From Flintibacter muris (lineage in GTDB: Bacteria; Bacillota; Clostridia; Oscillospirales; Oscillospiraceae), in the NCBI RefSeq assembly GCF_943192995.1, contig NZ_CALPCP010000029.1, positions 1 to 41,587 of the forward strand: a stretch of DNA of 41,587 bases, read 5' to 3'. This document shows positions 15,383 to 23,106 of the stretch, piece by piece. Within the stretch, counting starts at the first letter, position 1, and the number at the start of each line of letters is the position of its first letter. The position numbers and the translations under genes are program-made. The notes beneath the pieces were generated by a model. It saw only the letters and a program-made list of their open reading frames with translations, made no database searches and was not told where the DNA came from.

Positions 15383-16971
15383 TACCGCACCGCCTTTCCG
15401 ATCCGCTCTGTCAGCTCCAGGCCGTTGAGCAGGGTGAATTTCAGGGTGTCCGCTGAGACTATCACGATCCGCCGGACCAGCGACTCGAACAGCTCAGGGC
15501 TGGGGCCGTCCAGCCACCGGGGGCCATCCTCCAGACAGTCCAGCATGATCTCGGTGTTCTGGATCTGGGCGTCCTCACTGGTGGAGTCCAGGATACGCCG
15601 GCGCAGCCTTCTCAGCGTCCTCAGCTTCTGCTCGATCTCGCCCTGCTGGGATAAATAAAGAGCAGGATCAACGTACCCCTTCGACTTCAGTCGAACCAGT
15701 ACGAGATTCTGCTCAGACAGATGGGCGATTTCTTTGTCAATATCTCTGATTTTCCGGTTGGAGCGGAGTTCCCGCTCCCGCAGTTCCCGGAGCTGCTCCA
15801 GGACGGTGGCCAGGATTTTGCCGCCGTCTCTTTTCAGCTTGTGGTAGAGCCGAAGCAGGGCCGCTGTGATCTCCTCCTCCGGCACCTGGGGGACGGGGCA
15901 GTTGGATTTGGCGGCATCATGATTCCAACAGACCCAGTAGGTTTTGCTATTGGTGACCTTCCTGCGGCAGATGGAACCGCAGTCCCCGCAGACGATGTGC
16001 TTGCTGTAGACCGACGCCTCCGGCGTGGGAGCATCCCCGACAAACTGTTCCCGGCGAAGGGACATCAGGTTCTGAACTCGCTGGAAGTCCTCTCGGGACA
16101 CGATGGGCAGGTGGCAGTTCTCGGCAAAGTATTTTGGCTTCTGCCCCCGGTTCAGCACCTGCCGGAAGGGGATGGTGTCGGTTGCAAAGCTCTTTTGCCA
16201 GAGCATATTGCCGGTGTAGGAGATGTTGGTCAGAATGTACTGCACTGTGTTGGGATGCCACCCCTCCCGGCCATGGCCCCTGATGGCGCCCAGTTCATTC
16301 AGCTCATGGGCGATATCCGCCGTCCCCTGGCCTTTGAGGTAGGCGCTGTAGATGTACCGGACAACTTCCGCCTCCTCGGGGATGATCTCCAGATCCCGCC
16401 CCGCCAGCCGGTACCCGTAGGGTGAGGTCGGCGGGACAAAGATCCCTTTTTCCATCCGCATCCGGACACTGACCCGCATATTGTTGGAGTGGTTGGTGGA
16501 CTCCATCTGGGAGAAGGCACCGTAGATCTGGGCGATCTGCTCGGTGGTCATCTTCCCGGTGTCGATGTTCTCCTTCTCGAAACAGATGGAGATACCCAGC
16601 CGGAGCAGTTCCCGCACATACCGGATGTAGTCCGTGGTGTTCCGGGCGAAGCGGGAGGTGGACTTGACCAGCACCCGGTCGATTTTCCCATCCCGGCAGT
16701 CCGCGATCATGCGGTTGAACTCCTCCCGTTTCCGAGCCTCCAGTCCGGACAGGCCCTCGTCGGCGTAGATATCCACCAGCTCCCACTCCTTCTTGGAAGC
16801 GATGAACTTGGTGTAAAAATCCACCTGGGCCATGTAGGAGTTGAGCTGATCCGCCGAGTCACTGCTGACTCTGGCGTATGCCGCGACCCGGAGTTTTGCT
16901 GTCTCGGGCTTTCTGGGGTCAATGACGGTGATCCTCGGACGCATTTCGGCTGCTGTGTTTGTCTGTGCCAT
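15382..16971 (-). CDS. Large serine recombinase (proximal member of trio)
   Basis: The 529-residue protein has catalytic Ser36 (YARVSSDSADQ) and SRFARNTTDYIR in the resolvase domain, then the recombinase domain (TSPYGYRLAG, IYSAYLKGQGTADIAHEL), a zinc ribbon (HIVCGDCGSICRR ... NCPVPQVP) and a long charged coiled coil. ATG 16971 is chosen because AAAGGAGG lies before it; an upstream in-frame start at 17001 would include that site. It shares the general plan of the distal recombinase but is clearly diverged, so the two are old paralogues. It follows a 51-aa gene and a long leader. Confidence 0.92.
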   Translation of the reverse strand: MAQTNTAAEMRPRITVIDPRKPETAKLRVAAYARVSSDSADQLNSYMAQVDFYTKFIASKKEWELVDIYADEGLSGLEARKREEFNRMIADCRDGKIDRVLVKSTSRFARNTTDYIRYVRELLRLGISICFEKENIDTGKMTTEQIAQIYGAFSQMESTNHSNNMRVSVRMRMEKGIFVPPTSPYGYRLAGRDLEIIPEEAEVVRYIYSAYLKGQGTADIAHELNELGAIRGHGREGWHPNTVQYILTNISYTGNMLWQKSFATDTIPFRQVLNRGQKPKYFAENCHLPIVSREDFQRVQNLMSLRREQFVGDAPTPEASVYSKHIVCGDCGSICRRKVTNSKTYWVCWNHDAAKSNCPVPQVPEEEITAALLRLYHKLKRDGGKILATVLEQLRELRERELRSNRKIRDIDKEIAHLSEQNLVLVRLKSKGYVDPALYLSQQGEIEQKLRTLRRLRRRILDSTSEDAQIQNTEIMLDCLEDGPRWLDGPSPELFESLVRRIVIVSADTLKFTLLNGLELTERIGKAVR

Positions 16972-17083
16972 ATCTTTTTTGACCTCCTTTCCGAGACACA
17001 CGATATCACAAGTTTTTTGAAACAGCTATTCACCAATACCAACCAAAAACAGCCGGTCAAACCAAGCATATTAGATGGCGGTT

Positions 17084-17239
17084 TCAGGCGGCGATCAGGG
17101 TGGGCCGAAACCGCCGTTTCAGCTCGTCCTTGGCCCGTTCCGCCTCCGCTGGAGTCAGGAGCTCCCGCTCCGTCATGCGTTCCAGCATCCGCAGGGCAGA
17201 GAGAAACGTGACGTTATCCCGTAGTTCCTTTGTTGTCAT
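17084..17239 (-). CDS. Small 51-aa protein at head of recombinase operon
   Basis: ATG 17239 follows GAGGAGGG at good spacing. The product starts MTTKELRDNVTFLSALRMLE and has ERELLTPAEAERAKDEL, loosely like a SHOCT-type short helical motif, and a basic C-terminus (KRRFRPTLIAA). It lies 113 bases before the first recombinase gene. I have a general impression of similar short frames before such recombinase trios but cannot verify it. The function is unknown; a small DNA-binding or directionality factor would fit. Confidence 0.65.
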   Translation of the reverse strand: MTTKELRDNVTFLSALRMLERMTERELLTPAEAERAKDELKRRFRPTLIAA

Positions 17240-17655
17240 GGTATACCCTCCTCGTCGTAATCAATTTGAGTCCAGAAACACGGAGACCGACTTTGATCAA
17301 AGCCGATCCCCGTGGCTTCCGAAATCAAAAATGGGGCCGTACTCCCCGATACGAAAAAGCATACTTGTGCTGTCTGTTTTGAAAGTACGGCTCCCACCGT
17401 TTCTGACATTTATCTTCAATTGGCTCTATTCGACACTACTTCCCGAGCCCTGGGCGGCAGTCTGGAACTGTGCTGGCGCACATCACGGGAATCTCACCCC
17501 TCCGAGGATCTCTCCGAGCTGCCCCCATTGCGTGATCCTGCGTAGCAGGGCTGTGGCTGGGCAGGAGTATCAGTTCTGACGGGGTCATTGCGAAACAGCT
17601 TGCCAGGGCTGTTTTGGGATGGATGGGAACCGCTGGGCACCTTATTTGGCCGTCT
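17240..17655 (-). other. Long leader of the recombinase operon
   Basis: About 415 bases separate the likely promoter (17656-17684) from the 51-aa gene. On the minus strand the stretch can form several pairings: AGTACGG/CCGTACT arms (near 17333-17342 and 17383-17393), ATCACG/CGTGAT arms, and the palindrome at 17279-17314. Plus-strand frames here are weak and unsupported. It could be a structured regulatory RNA, an attachment region, or both. Confidence 0.4.
17279..17314. repeat. 36-bp imperfect palindrome upstream of recombinase operon
   Basis: The two 18-base arms match at 15 positions around the centre TTTGATCAAA (CACGGAGACCGA on the left, mirrored on the right). Serine recombinase att sites and repressor operators both have this kind of symmetry. 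It stands 40 bases upstream of the 51-aa gene. Confidence 0.6.
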
Positions 17656-17684
17656 TTTATAACAGATAAGAAAATTCACTGCAA
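17656..17684 (-). promoter_or_regulatory. Promoter of the recombinase operon
   Basis: On the minus strand, TTGCAG (17684-17679) is 17 bases from TATAAA (17661-17656). It would start a long transcript through the leader into the 51-aa gene, the recombinase trio and the metallophosphoesterase. Confidence 0.5.
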
Positions 17685-17840
17685 TTCCTTGTCGCTACAG
17701 GTGGTCTTGGCGCATCCTCCACATCGCTTTCCGTTTCTCACACGGACCGTCAGGGAACGTATTCCAGTTGCCGGATATTTAATTTTCAAAATACACGAGA
17801 GAATTTATTCCCTCACCTCTCTTACTGGATAAATCAGAGG

Positions 17841-18410
17841 TCAAAACGAAACATCTCTCCAAAAAATTTTTATAAATTTCTCGAACTGACGTTTGTACTT
17901 GCGAATTATCTGGGATGAGACACCATACTTTCGGGCAAGAATATCCGTGCAGGCCCGTTTTTGACCGTTTAAATACATTTCTAGCATGTCGTTTGCCCAA
18001 GGCTTCCAGTCCGCCAGCGTTTTTTTTAATTCGTCTATCATGATCGAGTCACAGACCATAGATTCGACCTGTTCGTCTGCCGAAATCATATCCAACAAGG
18101 TTTCAGAATTCTCAGAGTCGTTCAGGGGAGTATTGAGGGAGAGATGCTGGAATTTCTGTTTAGCACACCGGTTTCTTTTTTCTGCGGATCTGCTTCTATC
18201 CCAACTCCGATACTCCTCCAAAGATGTTTCGATAACCATGCAGTCCAAATTATCTCCATCCGCTATGTAGTCCAGAATAAAATATCGCCGTTGCTCTGTT
18301 GGAATCTTCTTGTTTCCCTTCACAATAGCCATCCACTCAGCAGAGGATGCAACGCAAAGGCGCACACTGCCGTCCGGCTGTATTTTGTTTATCAAATATG
18401 TGGTTTTCAT
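17841..18410 (-). CDS. Sigma-like HTH regulator of mobile-element type
   Basis: The 189-residue protein starts with a small beta-rich domain (TTYLINKIQPDGSVRLCVASS, EQRRYFILDYIADGDNLDCMVIE). An acidic linker follows, then a C-terminal helix-turn-helix (WKPWANDMLEMYLNGQK, TDILARKYGVSSQIIRKYKRQFEKF) resembling sigma region 4. Such proteins are common beside clostridial integrative elements and are thought to regulate element genes. ATG 18410 follows AAGGAGATTACTG, giving a firm start. Its stop lies about 150 bases upstream of the recombinase-operon promoter, so it may control that operon. Confidence 0.75.
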   Translation of the reverse strand: MKTTYLINKIQPDGSVRLCVASSAEWMAIVKGNKKIPTEQRRYFILDYIADGDNLDCMVIETSLEEYRSWDRSRSAEKRNRCAKQKFQHLSLNTPLNDSENSETLLDMISADEQVESMVCDSIMIDELKKTLADWKPWANDMLEMYLNGQKRACTDILARKYGVSSQIIRKYKRQFEKFIKIFWRDVSF

Positions 18411-18540
18411 CAGTAATCTCCTTGAATTTTCGGATTTTTAAGAGCTAAAAATTCAGGTGATTACGGATAGTGGCAAAGTGCCGCCTGCCAAGCAAACAGA
18501 TCCATTCCTTACTCCATTTCTGGAGCGGCAACAAAAAAGA

Positions 18541-18592
18541 CCGGGCATTAGGAATAAGAGGGGTGTCACCCCTCGCATTCCTAATGTCCGGC
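18541..18592. terminator. Long hairpin
   Basis: CCGG, CATTAGGAAT and GAGGGG pair in turn with CCCCTC, ATTCCTAATG and CCGG, making a 52-base stem-loop with small bulges. It lacks a clear T run on either side, so it may be a terminator, an RNA-stability element or a miniature-element remnant. The stretch 18411-18693 otherwise holds no gene I can support. Confidence 0.55.
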
Positions 18593-18693
18593 CATTTGGT
18601 GACTATCGGCCTTATGGCACGATGACCCGTTGCTCGGTACTCTTAGACCTTATTCTGTTGTCACTTTATCCTTTGTGTTTGTGATATCTGAAG

Positions 18694-18852
18694 CTAACCG
18701 ACTCGCCGGTATAATACCTTCCGGCGAAGAGCCAGATCGACCTCCACAATCTTATGACAGTGAGGGCACTTAATTTCGATTTTTCCTGTTGTAGGCGATA
18801 TTTTGTCCATCACACGCCAGTTACATTCGGGGCACCTGACGGCAATATTCAT
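18694..18852 (-). CDS. 52-aa zinc-ribbon protein
   Basis: The product carries two CxxC pairs, Cys7-x2-Cys10 (CPECNW) and Cys29-x2-Cys32 (CPHC), about 20 residues apart, and ends in a basic segment (ALRRKVLYRR). This is a rubredoxin-knuckle zinc ribbon like the phage Com translational regulators. The ATG at 18852 overlaps the stop of the ImmA/IrrE gene (ATGA), so it is the third gene of the LexA-ImmA operon. It probably binds nucleic acid or the protease; its role is not known. Confidence 0.75.
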   Translation of the reverse strand: MNIAVRCPECNWRVMDKISPTTGKIEIKCPHCHKIVEVDLALRRKVLYRRVG

Positions 18853-19580
18853 AGATTCAGCCATCCTTCATCATCCTCCTTCTCAACGTCAACCAGCACA
18901 TAGGGATTTTGCAAATAGTCCTTTTTCAGCAGGCTAAGTCTTTTCAGCCTGATAGACATTGCTTGTTTCGAAACACCAAGGAACTCCGCCATTTCGCAGA
19001 ACTGCCCGTATTCCTTGGGCCGGTATACTTTGCTCAATATGTCGATGCCATGCTCTAAGTCAAATCTATGGAGTGCCCCATATACGATCTCAATGGGGAG
19101 CAGAAGTGCAGATGCCAGATTATCGGCCTGCCATTCACTCCAATCGCGGATGGGATGTTGTGGACTATGCCCCCGGTAATGGATAACACGATTTTGGGTC
19201 ACCCTATCGGTCGGATATAGGCCAGCTAAGATTTGATGCGCTGTTTCGTGCGCCATGGTGAAATGATATCTTCCATATAGAGTCGGATTATTCTTTAGAT
19301 CCGTTTCTATCAGGAGAGTTTTTACGTCAAGGTAGTATAAGCAGGGTTGCTTACTATCGTTGTAGATTTCAACAGCAACCTCCTTAAATGCGGTCATTCT
19401 AAGGGTTAGTCCGTCTTTTGACAAATGAAAATAGTCAATATGGAAGCCGAAAAGCCCGCAGGCCAGGATTTCCGGGTCAACGTAATCAACCTGCTGACTC
19501 ATAAGGCCGGGTAAATGTTTATAATCATTGAAAATACGAGTTGCTATTCTTTCAAGGTCATTCCGAGACAAGTAGCCCAT
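18849..19580 (-). CDS. ImmA/IrrE-family metallopeptidase
   Basis: The 243-residue protein has the zinc-protease motif HETAH in MAHETAHQILAGLYP and a downstream Glu region (DWSEWQADNLASALLLP) that supplies the third ligand. This matches the ImmA/IrrE family, which cleaves repressors to switch on mobile elements or stress genes. The C-terminal ~70 residues include an HTH-like helix pair (FCEMAEFLGVSKQAMSIRLKRL). ATG 19580 sits 9 bases after GGAGG; an upstream frame extension is ignored. The LexA-like repressor gene lies 39 bases upstream in the same operon and is its most likely substrate. Confidence 0.9.
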   Translation of the reverse strand: MGYLSRNDLERIATRIFNDYKHLPGLMSQQVDYVDPEILACGLFGFHIDYFHLSKDGLTLRMTAFKEVAVEIYNDSKQPCLYYLDVKTLLIETDLKNNPTLYGRYHFTMAHETAHQILAGLYPTDRVTQNRVIHYRGHSPQHPIRDWSEWQADNLASALLLPIEIVYGALHRFDLEHGIDILSKVYRPKEYGQFCEMAEFLGVSKQAMSIRLKRLSLLKKDYLQNPYVLVDVEKEDDEGWLNL

Positions 19581-19619
19581 TTTAGGTCGCCTCCTGTTCA
19601 TCTTTTCAGGCAAAGCGAC

Positions 19620-20219
19620 TCACAGCGCTTTGATGATAAACTTTGCCACACCCTGGATGACAACATCCCTGACATAGATCGGCTCCATTCTGTCGTTTTC
19701 CGGAATGAGCTTGCAGTACTTCCAATTTTTGTCATAGCCCAGCCGTTTCAGTGTGTTAGCATTTTCGTGGAGTGCAACTATAATTTCGCCCGGTTTTGCA
19801 TCGCACCGCTTCTCTACCACTACTAGATCGCCAGACTCTATCCCCGCGTTTATCATAGAGTCTCCAGTAGTACGAATGATATAGAAGTCACCGAAACCAA
19901 AAATAGTGGTTGGCAGTTTCGCGTATTCGTCGGCGGACGCCTCCACCGTTTCTAAGGAGCCGCAAGGGATAGCGCCAGTAAATATCTTTGCGCAAGAAGT
20001 AGGCGACAGACGGCGGATTTTATCGGTCTCAATGCTTTTCCCATCATAGTCGATATGGCCCTTCTCGCTCATCTCGACAAGATAGCGGTGGGCGGTCCCC
20101 TTGGCAATACCTATGGCCTTGCCGATCTCCGATGTACTAGGGGAGCGCCCCTTCTCAAAGTAGAAATCCTCCGCAAATGTCAGTATTCGTTTCATCAATT
20201 CCGGGTCTTTGTGACGCAT
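19620..20219 (-). CDS. LexA-like self-cleaving repressor
   Basis: The 199-residue protein pairs an N-terminal winged helix (GRSPSTSEIGKAIGIAKGTAHRYLVEM) with a C-terminal S24 peptidase domain. The catalytic pair is Ser121 (GDSMINAGI) and Lys158 (NANTLKRL). The cleavage site is Cys86-Gly87 (GAIPCGS), the UmuD-type Cys-Gly bond instead of the Ala-Gly of LexA. It should repress its own operon and be inactivated by RecA-stimulated self-cleavage, or by the ImmA/IrrE protease encoded next. GGAGGG precedes ATG 20219. It is probably a dedicated element switch, not the chromosomal SOS repressor. Confidence 0.88.
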   Translation of the reverse strand: MRHKDPELMKRILTFAEDFYFEKGRSPSTSEIGKAIGIAKGTAHRYLVEMSEKGHIDYDGKSIETDKIRRLSPTSCAKIFTGAIPCGSLETVEASADEYAKLPTTIFGFGDFYIIRTTGDSMINAGIESGDLVVVEKRCDAKPGEIIVALHENANTLKRLGYDKNWKYCKLIPENDRMEPIYVRDVVIQGVAKFIIKAL

Positions 20220-20232
20220 AGAGTTCCCTCCG

Positions 20233-20294
20233 TTCTATCCGATACAATCTGTCCTTGATAGAAAAAGTATAGCATGGCTGGATACGAAAGGCAA
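20233..20294 (-). promoter_or_regulatory. Promoter and candidate operator of the LexA-like operon
   Basis: On the minus strand, TTGCCT (20294-20289) lies 17 bases from TATACT (20271-20266). Between the -10 box and the start codon is an inverted repeat, TTCTATC (20263-20257) and GATAGAA (20239-20233), with perfect 7-base arms 17 bases apart. The placement fits an autoregulatory operator for the LexA-like protein. Confidence 0.6.
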
Positions 20295-20357
20295 TAGAGC
20301 AGAAGGGAGGTGAGCATCTGAGTGTCCACCTCCCGAAAAGTTTGCTGATATACGAGT

Positions 20358-21320
20358 TTATATCGAGAAATTATCAATGATGGCCCTGAAATCTTCCACC
20401 GCCTTTTCTGGGCTTAGTATCCGCATCTTCCCACCAGAGGCAAACACCCAGCCATAGAAGTTGTTGCTCAAAGCGACGGTGGCATTTACCTTGAAATGCT
20501 CTCCATCCACCACCTGAACGGCAACATCCTCTCCGAAACGATCAATAATACTGCCCATCAGGGCGTTCTTGCACAGTAGCTCTACCTCGGCTTCCTCACC
20601 GAGATACATGGAAAAGGTCTGTCCGAAGTAGTCGGAGACGGTGAAATCTGCTGGACGCTCCTGCGTCGGCTCGTCCGTCACGGTCAGGTGACTAATCCTG
20701 TCCACCCGATAGGTGGCGACCAGCCCTCTCGCCTCGGAGTAACCCACCATGTAATATTGGTCGTTGTTCCAGAGCATAGCATAGGGGGATACTGTATAGA
20801 ACTGCCCGCCATGTCGGTGGACTTTCTTTTTCTCCGGCGTGTAGTCGAAGTATTGGAATGTGACCTTTTTTCGCTCGATAATGGCAGTATAGAGGTGATC
20901 CACGATTAGAATCACAGATTCGTTGGTCGACTTAGTTCGATGATCTATGTAAAGCTGGCGTTTCAAGAGCTTTTTTTGCTGCGGCTCTATGAACATGCCC
21001 AGTTTGTGGATCAAAACCTTGCTTTTTTGGGGCGTGATAAATCGGGAGGACTGAACGGCATCAATCAGCAGTTTGACCTCTGCTGTGTCAAAGTGACGGG
21101 AACCGATAAAATATTGATTTTGCACTTTACGGTCAATGATGATGTCCAAACCGAACTCGATAAGCTGGTCTATGTCGGCCTTAATAGTGCGGGAATCAGG
21201 ACGGGGCAAGCTATAGGTTTCCAAAAAGTCTTTGATCTGTTCCAAAGATACTGTATATTCCTCGCCCGTATACATCCACAGGTACTGGAAAATCAGGAGT
21301 GTTCTGTTTTTTCGTGTCAT
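20358..21320 (-). CDS. WYL-domain transcriptional regulator
   Basis: The 320-residue protein has an N-terminal winged helix (about residues 1-75), a WYL domain at about 140-215 (ERKKVTFQYFDYTPEKKK, YTVSPYAMLWNNDQYYMVGYSEARG, TYRVDRISHL) and a C-terminal WCX extension ending in LSPEKAVEDFRAIID. WYL regulators sense ligands such as nucleotides and often control phage-defence or mobile-element genes. It lies upstream of the LexA-like operon on the same strand, but that operon has its own promoter. The start is the first ATG, with only a weak ribosome site (GTAGG). Confidence 0.88.
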   Translation of the reverse strand: MTRKNRTLLIFQYLWMYTGEEYTVSLEQIKDFLETYSLPRPDSRTIKADIDQLIEFGLDIIIDRKVQNQYFIGSRHFDTAEVKLLIDAVQSSRFITPQKSKVLIHKLGMFIEPQQKKLLKRQLYIDHRTKSTNESVILIVDHLYTAIIERKKVTFQYFDYTPEKKKVHRHGGQFYTVSPYAMLWNNDQYYMVGYSEARGLVATYRVDRISHLTVTDEPTQERPADFTVSDYFGQTFSMYLGEEAEVELLCKNALMGSIIDRFGEDVAVQVVDGEHFKVNATVALSNNFYGWVFASGGKMRILSPEKAVEDFRAIIDNFSI

Positions 21321-21429
21321 AGCCGGTTACCTACATTTCATAGGGTGTTTTTTGTTCGCAAAGACACGGTCAGTGGATTATGGGTACTCAACCTTCATTA
21401 TCCTGCAAAAGCCCGATAGAGAAAGATTA

Positions 21430-22007
21430 TAATCTGTCCTTTGGGGCAGATTTGCTCTGGGTCAAAGGTGTCCGTGGACATGCTGTAGACAACCTTTTCC
21501 TCGTTGTTGTATAGCCGTGTCGTTGGAACAGAAATCCAACATCGTAATTCTTCTGCGCCAGGGCTGTCCAGAGAGAAAGGTCTCCCAGCGGTTCTTGATG
21601 GGCGTAGAAGTCCTAGGGATTTGCGCCGCCGCCGGCGCGGCCGTAGGGGGTCCACGCAGTGCCCTGGGCGCTGGTAAACCGAACCCGGTCGCCATAGCAA
21701 TAGTTCAATTTGCTGAGACAGATATCATAGCCTATCTCCAGAAAGTAGATGCCCAAGCGGTGGGTGGGAGTTTCCTCCCGGATGGAGAGAATTGCCAGAG
21801 TGCAGTGGACATCGTTGAAACGGAGCATCCGCACGACGCTTTTGCTCAGTGAGTTTTGGAGATGACGCTACTACCTCTAGGTTGGCCAGGGCAATGTTGG
21901 CCACTCGAATCTTGTCGTAATTGAGGGGCGTCAGGCGGAGCATGATCTCCGAAGGTAATAAACCGGGGGGCGAAGCTGGAGGTCAGAAGCGGGTTGGAAT
22001 GTTCCAT
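21430..22007 (-). pseudogene. Decayed 2-keto-3-deoxygluconate kinase gene
   Basis: ATG 22007 has a perfect AAGGAGG site. It opens a frame reaching PRFITFG and then shifts. The next piece in another frame, EIMLRLTPLNYDKIRVAN, is the PfkB start found in the intact kdgK next door (TFGELMLRLQPYNYERF). Further on, THRLGIYFLEIG and a YGDR segment match RVGIYFNEKG of the intact gene. At least one 2-base deletion and several frame changes are needed, and the homology fades near 21430. It is a broken paralogue immediately downstream of kdgK, next to the edge of the mobile zone. Confidence 0.7.
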
Positions 22008-22064
22008 AAGGTGCCTCCTTTTTAAAGATTCCCGCCCCGAAGGGGGCGGGAATTAGTTAAAATG

Positions 22065-23093
22065 TTACCGCTGGATTCTGCCGGAGCCGTCGCCGCCGGC
22101 CAGCTTCTCCACCTCGGCCACGGTGACCATGTTGTAGTCCCCCTCGATGGAGTGCTTCAGGGCGGAGGCCGCCACGGCGAACTCCACCGCCGCCTGGGTG
22201 TCCTTGCCGTTCATCAGGGAGTAGATCAGACCGCCGCCGAAGGAGTCGCCGCCGCCTACCCGGTCGATGATGTGCAGGTCGTACTTCTTGGAGAAGCAGT
22301 ACTCGTCCTTGGCCACGTTGTACAGCATGGCGGACCAGCCGTTGTCAAAGGCGGAGTGGGACTCCCGCAGGGTGATGGCCACCATCTCAAACCCGAACTT
22401 GTCGGCCAGCTGCTTGGCCACGGACTTGTAGCCCTCATGGTTCAGGGAGCCGCCGGTGATGTCGGTGGCCTCGGCCTCAATGCCGAACACGTCCTTGGCG
22501 TCCTCCTCGTTGGAGATGCACACATCCACGTACTGGCACAGGTCGGTCATGGCCTCACGGGCCTGGGCCCGGGTCCACAGCTTGCCCCGGTAGTTCAGGT
22601 CGCAGCTGATCTTGATGCCCTTGGCCTTGGCGGCCTGGCAGGCCTCCCGGCAGATGTCCACCACGTTGGGGCCCAGGGCCGGGGTGATGCCGGTGAAGTG
22701 GAACCACTCCACGCCGTCGAAGATCTTGTCCCAGTCGAAGTCGGCGGTGGAAGCCTCCTGGATGGCGGAGTGGGCCCGGTCGTAGATGCAGACGCTGCCC
22801 CGCTGGGAGGCGCCCTTCTCGTTGAAGTAGATGCCCACGCGGTCACCGCCCCGGACGATCATAGAGGTGTCCACGCCGTAGCGCCGCAGGGAGTTGACCG
22901 CCGCCTGGCCGATGGCGTGGGCGGGGAGCTTGGTGACGTAGGCCACGTCCATGCCGTAGTTGGCCAGGGAGACGGCCACGTTGGCCTCGCCGCCGCCAAA
23001 GGTGAACTCTACGTGGTCGCACTGGACAAACCGCTCGTAGTTGTAGGGCTGGAGCCGGAGCATCAGCTCACCGAAGGTTACTACTTTAGCCAT
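22065..23093 (-). CDS. kdgK: 2-dehydro-3-deoxygluconokinase (PfkB family)
   Basis: The 342-residue sugar kinase has the PfkB signatures: GGGEANVAVSLANYG near residue 33, RVGIYFNEKGASQR, DLNYRGKLW, the ISNEEDAKDVFGI segment, and the catalytic-Asp anion-hole motif VGGGDSFGGG near the C-terminus. It phosphorylates 2-keto-3-deoxygluconate to KDPG using ATP in the cytoplasm. It begins 13 bases after the Eda stop, behind GGAGG, so the two form an operon whose products act in sequence. The last residues (GDGSGRIQR) are followed by a GC-rich CCCGCC hairpin at about 22027-22051. Confidence 0.92.
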   Translation of the reverse strand: MAKVVTFGELMLRLQPYNYERFVQCDHVEFTFGGGEANVAVSLANYGMDVAYVTKLPAHAIGQAAVNSLRRYGVDTSMIVRGGDRVGIYFNEKGASQRGSVCIYDRAHSAIQEASTADFDWDKIFDGVEWFHFTGITPALGPNVVDICREACQAAKAKGIKISCDLNYRGKLWTRAQAREAMTDLCQYVDVCISNEEDAKDVFGIEAEATDITGGSLNHEGYKSVAKQLADKFGFEMVAITLRESHSAFDNGWSAMLYNVAKDEYCFSKKYDLHIIDRVGGGDSFGGGLIYSLMNGKDTQAAVEFAVAASALKHSIEGDYNMVTVAEVEKLAGGDGSGRIQR

Positions 23094-23106
23094 AAATTTT
23101 TCCTCC

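Noticed and set aside
17312..17545. Plus-strand open frame of 77 codons inside the recombinase leader
   Set aside because: GTG start, no ribosome site, overlaps the palindrome, and no recognisable domain.
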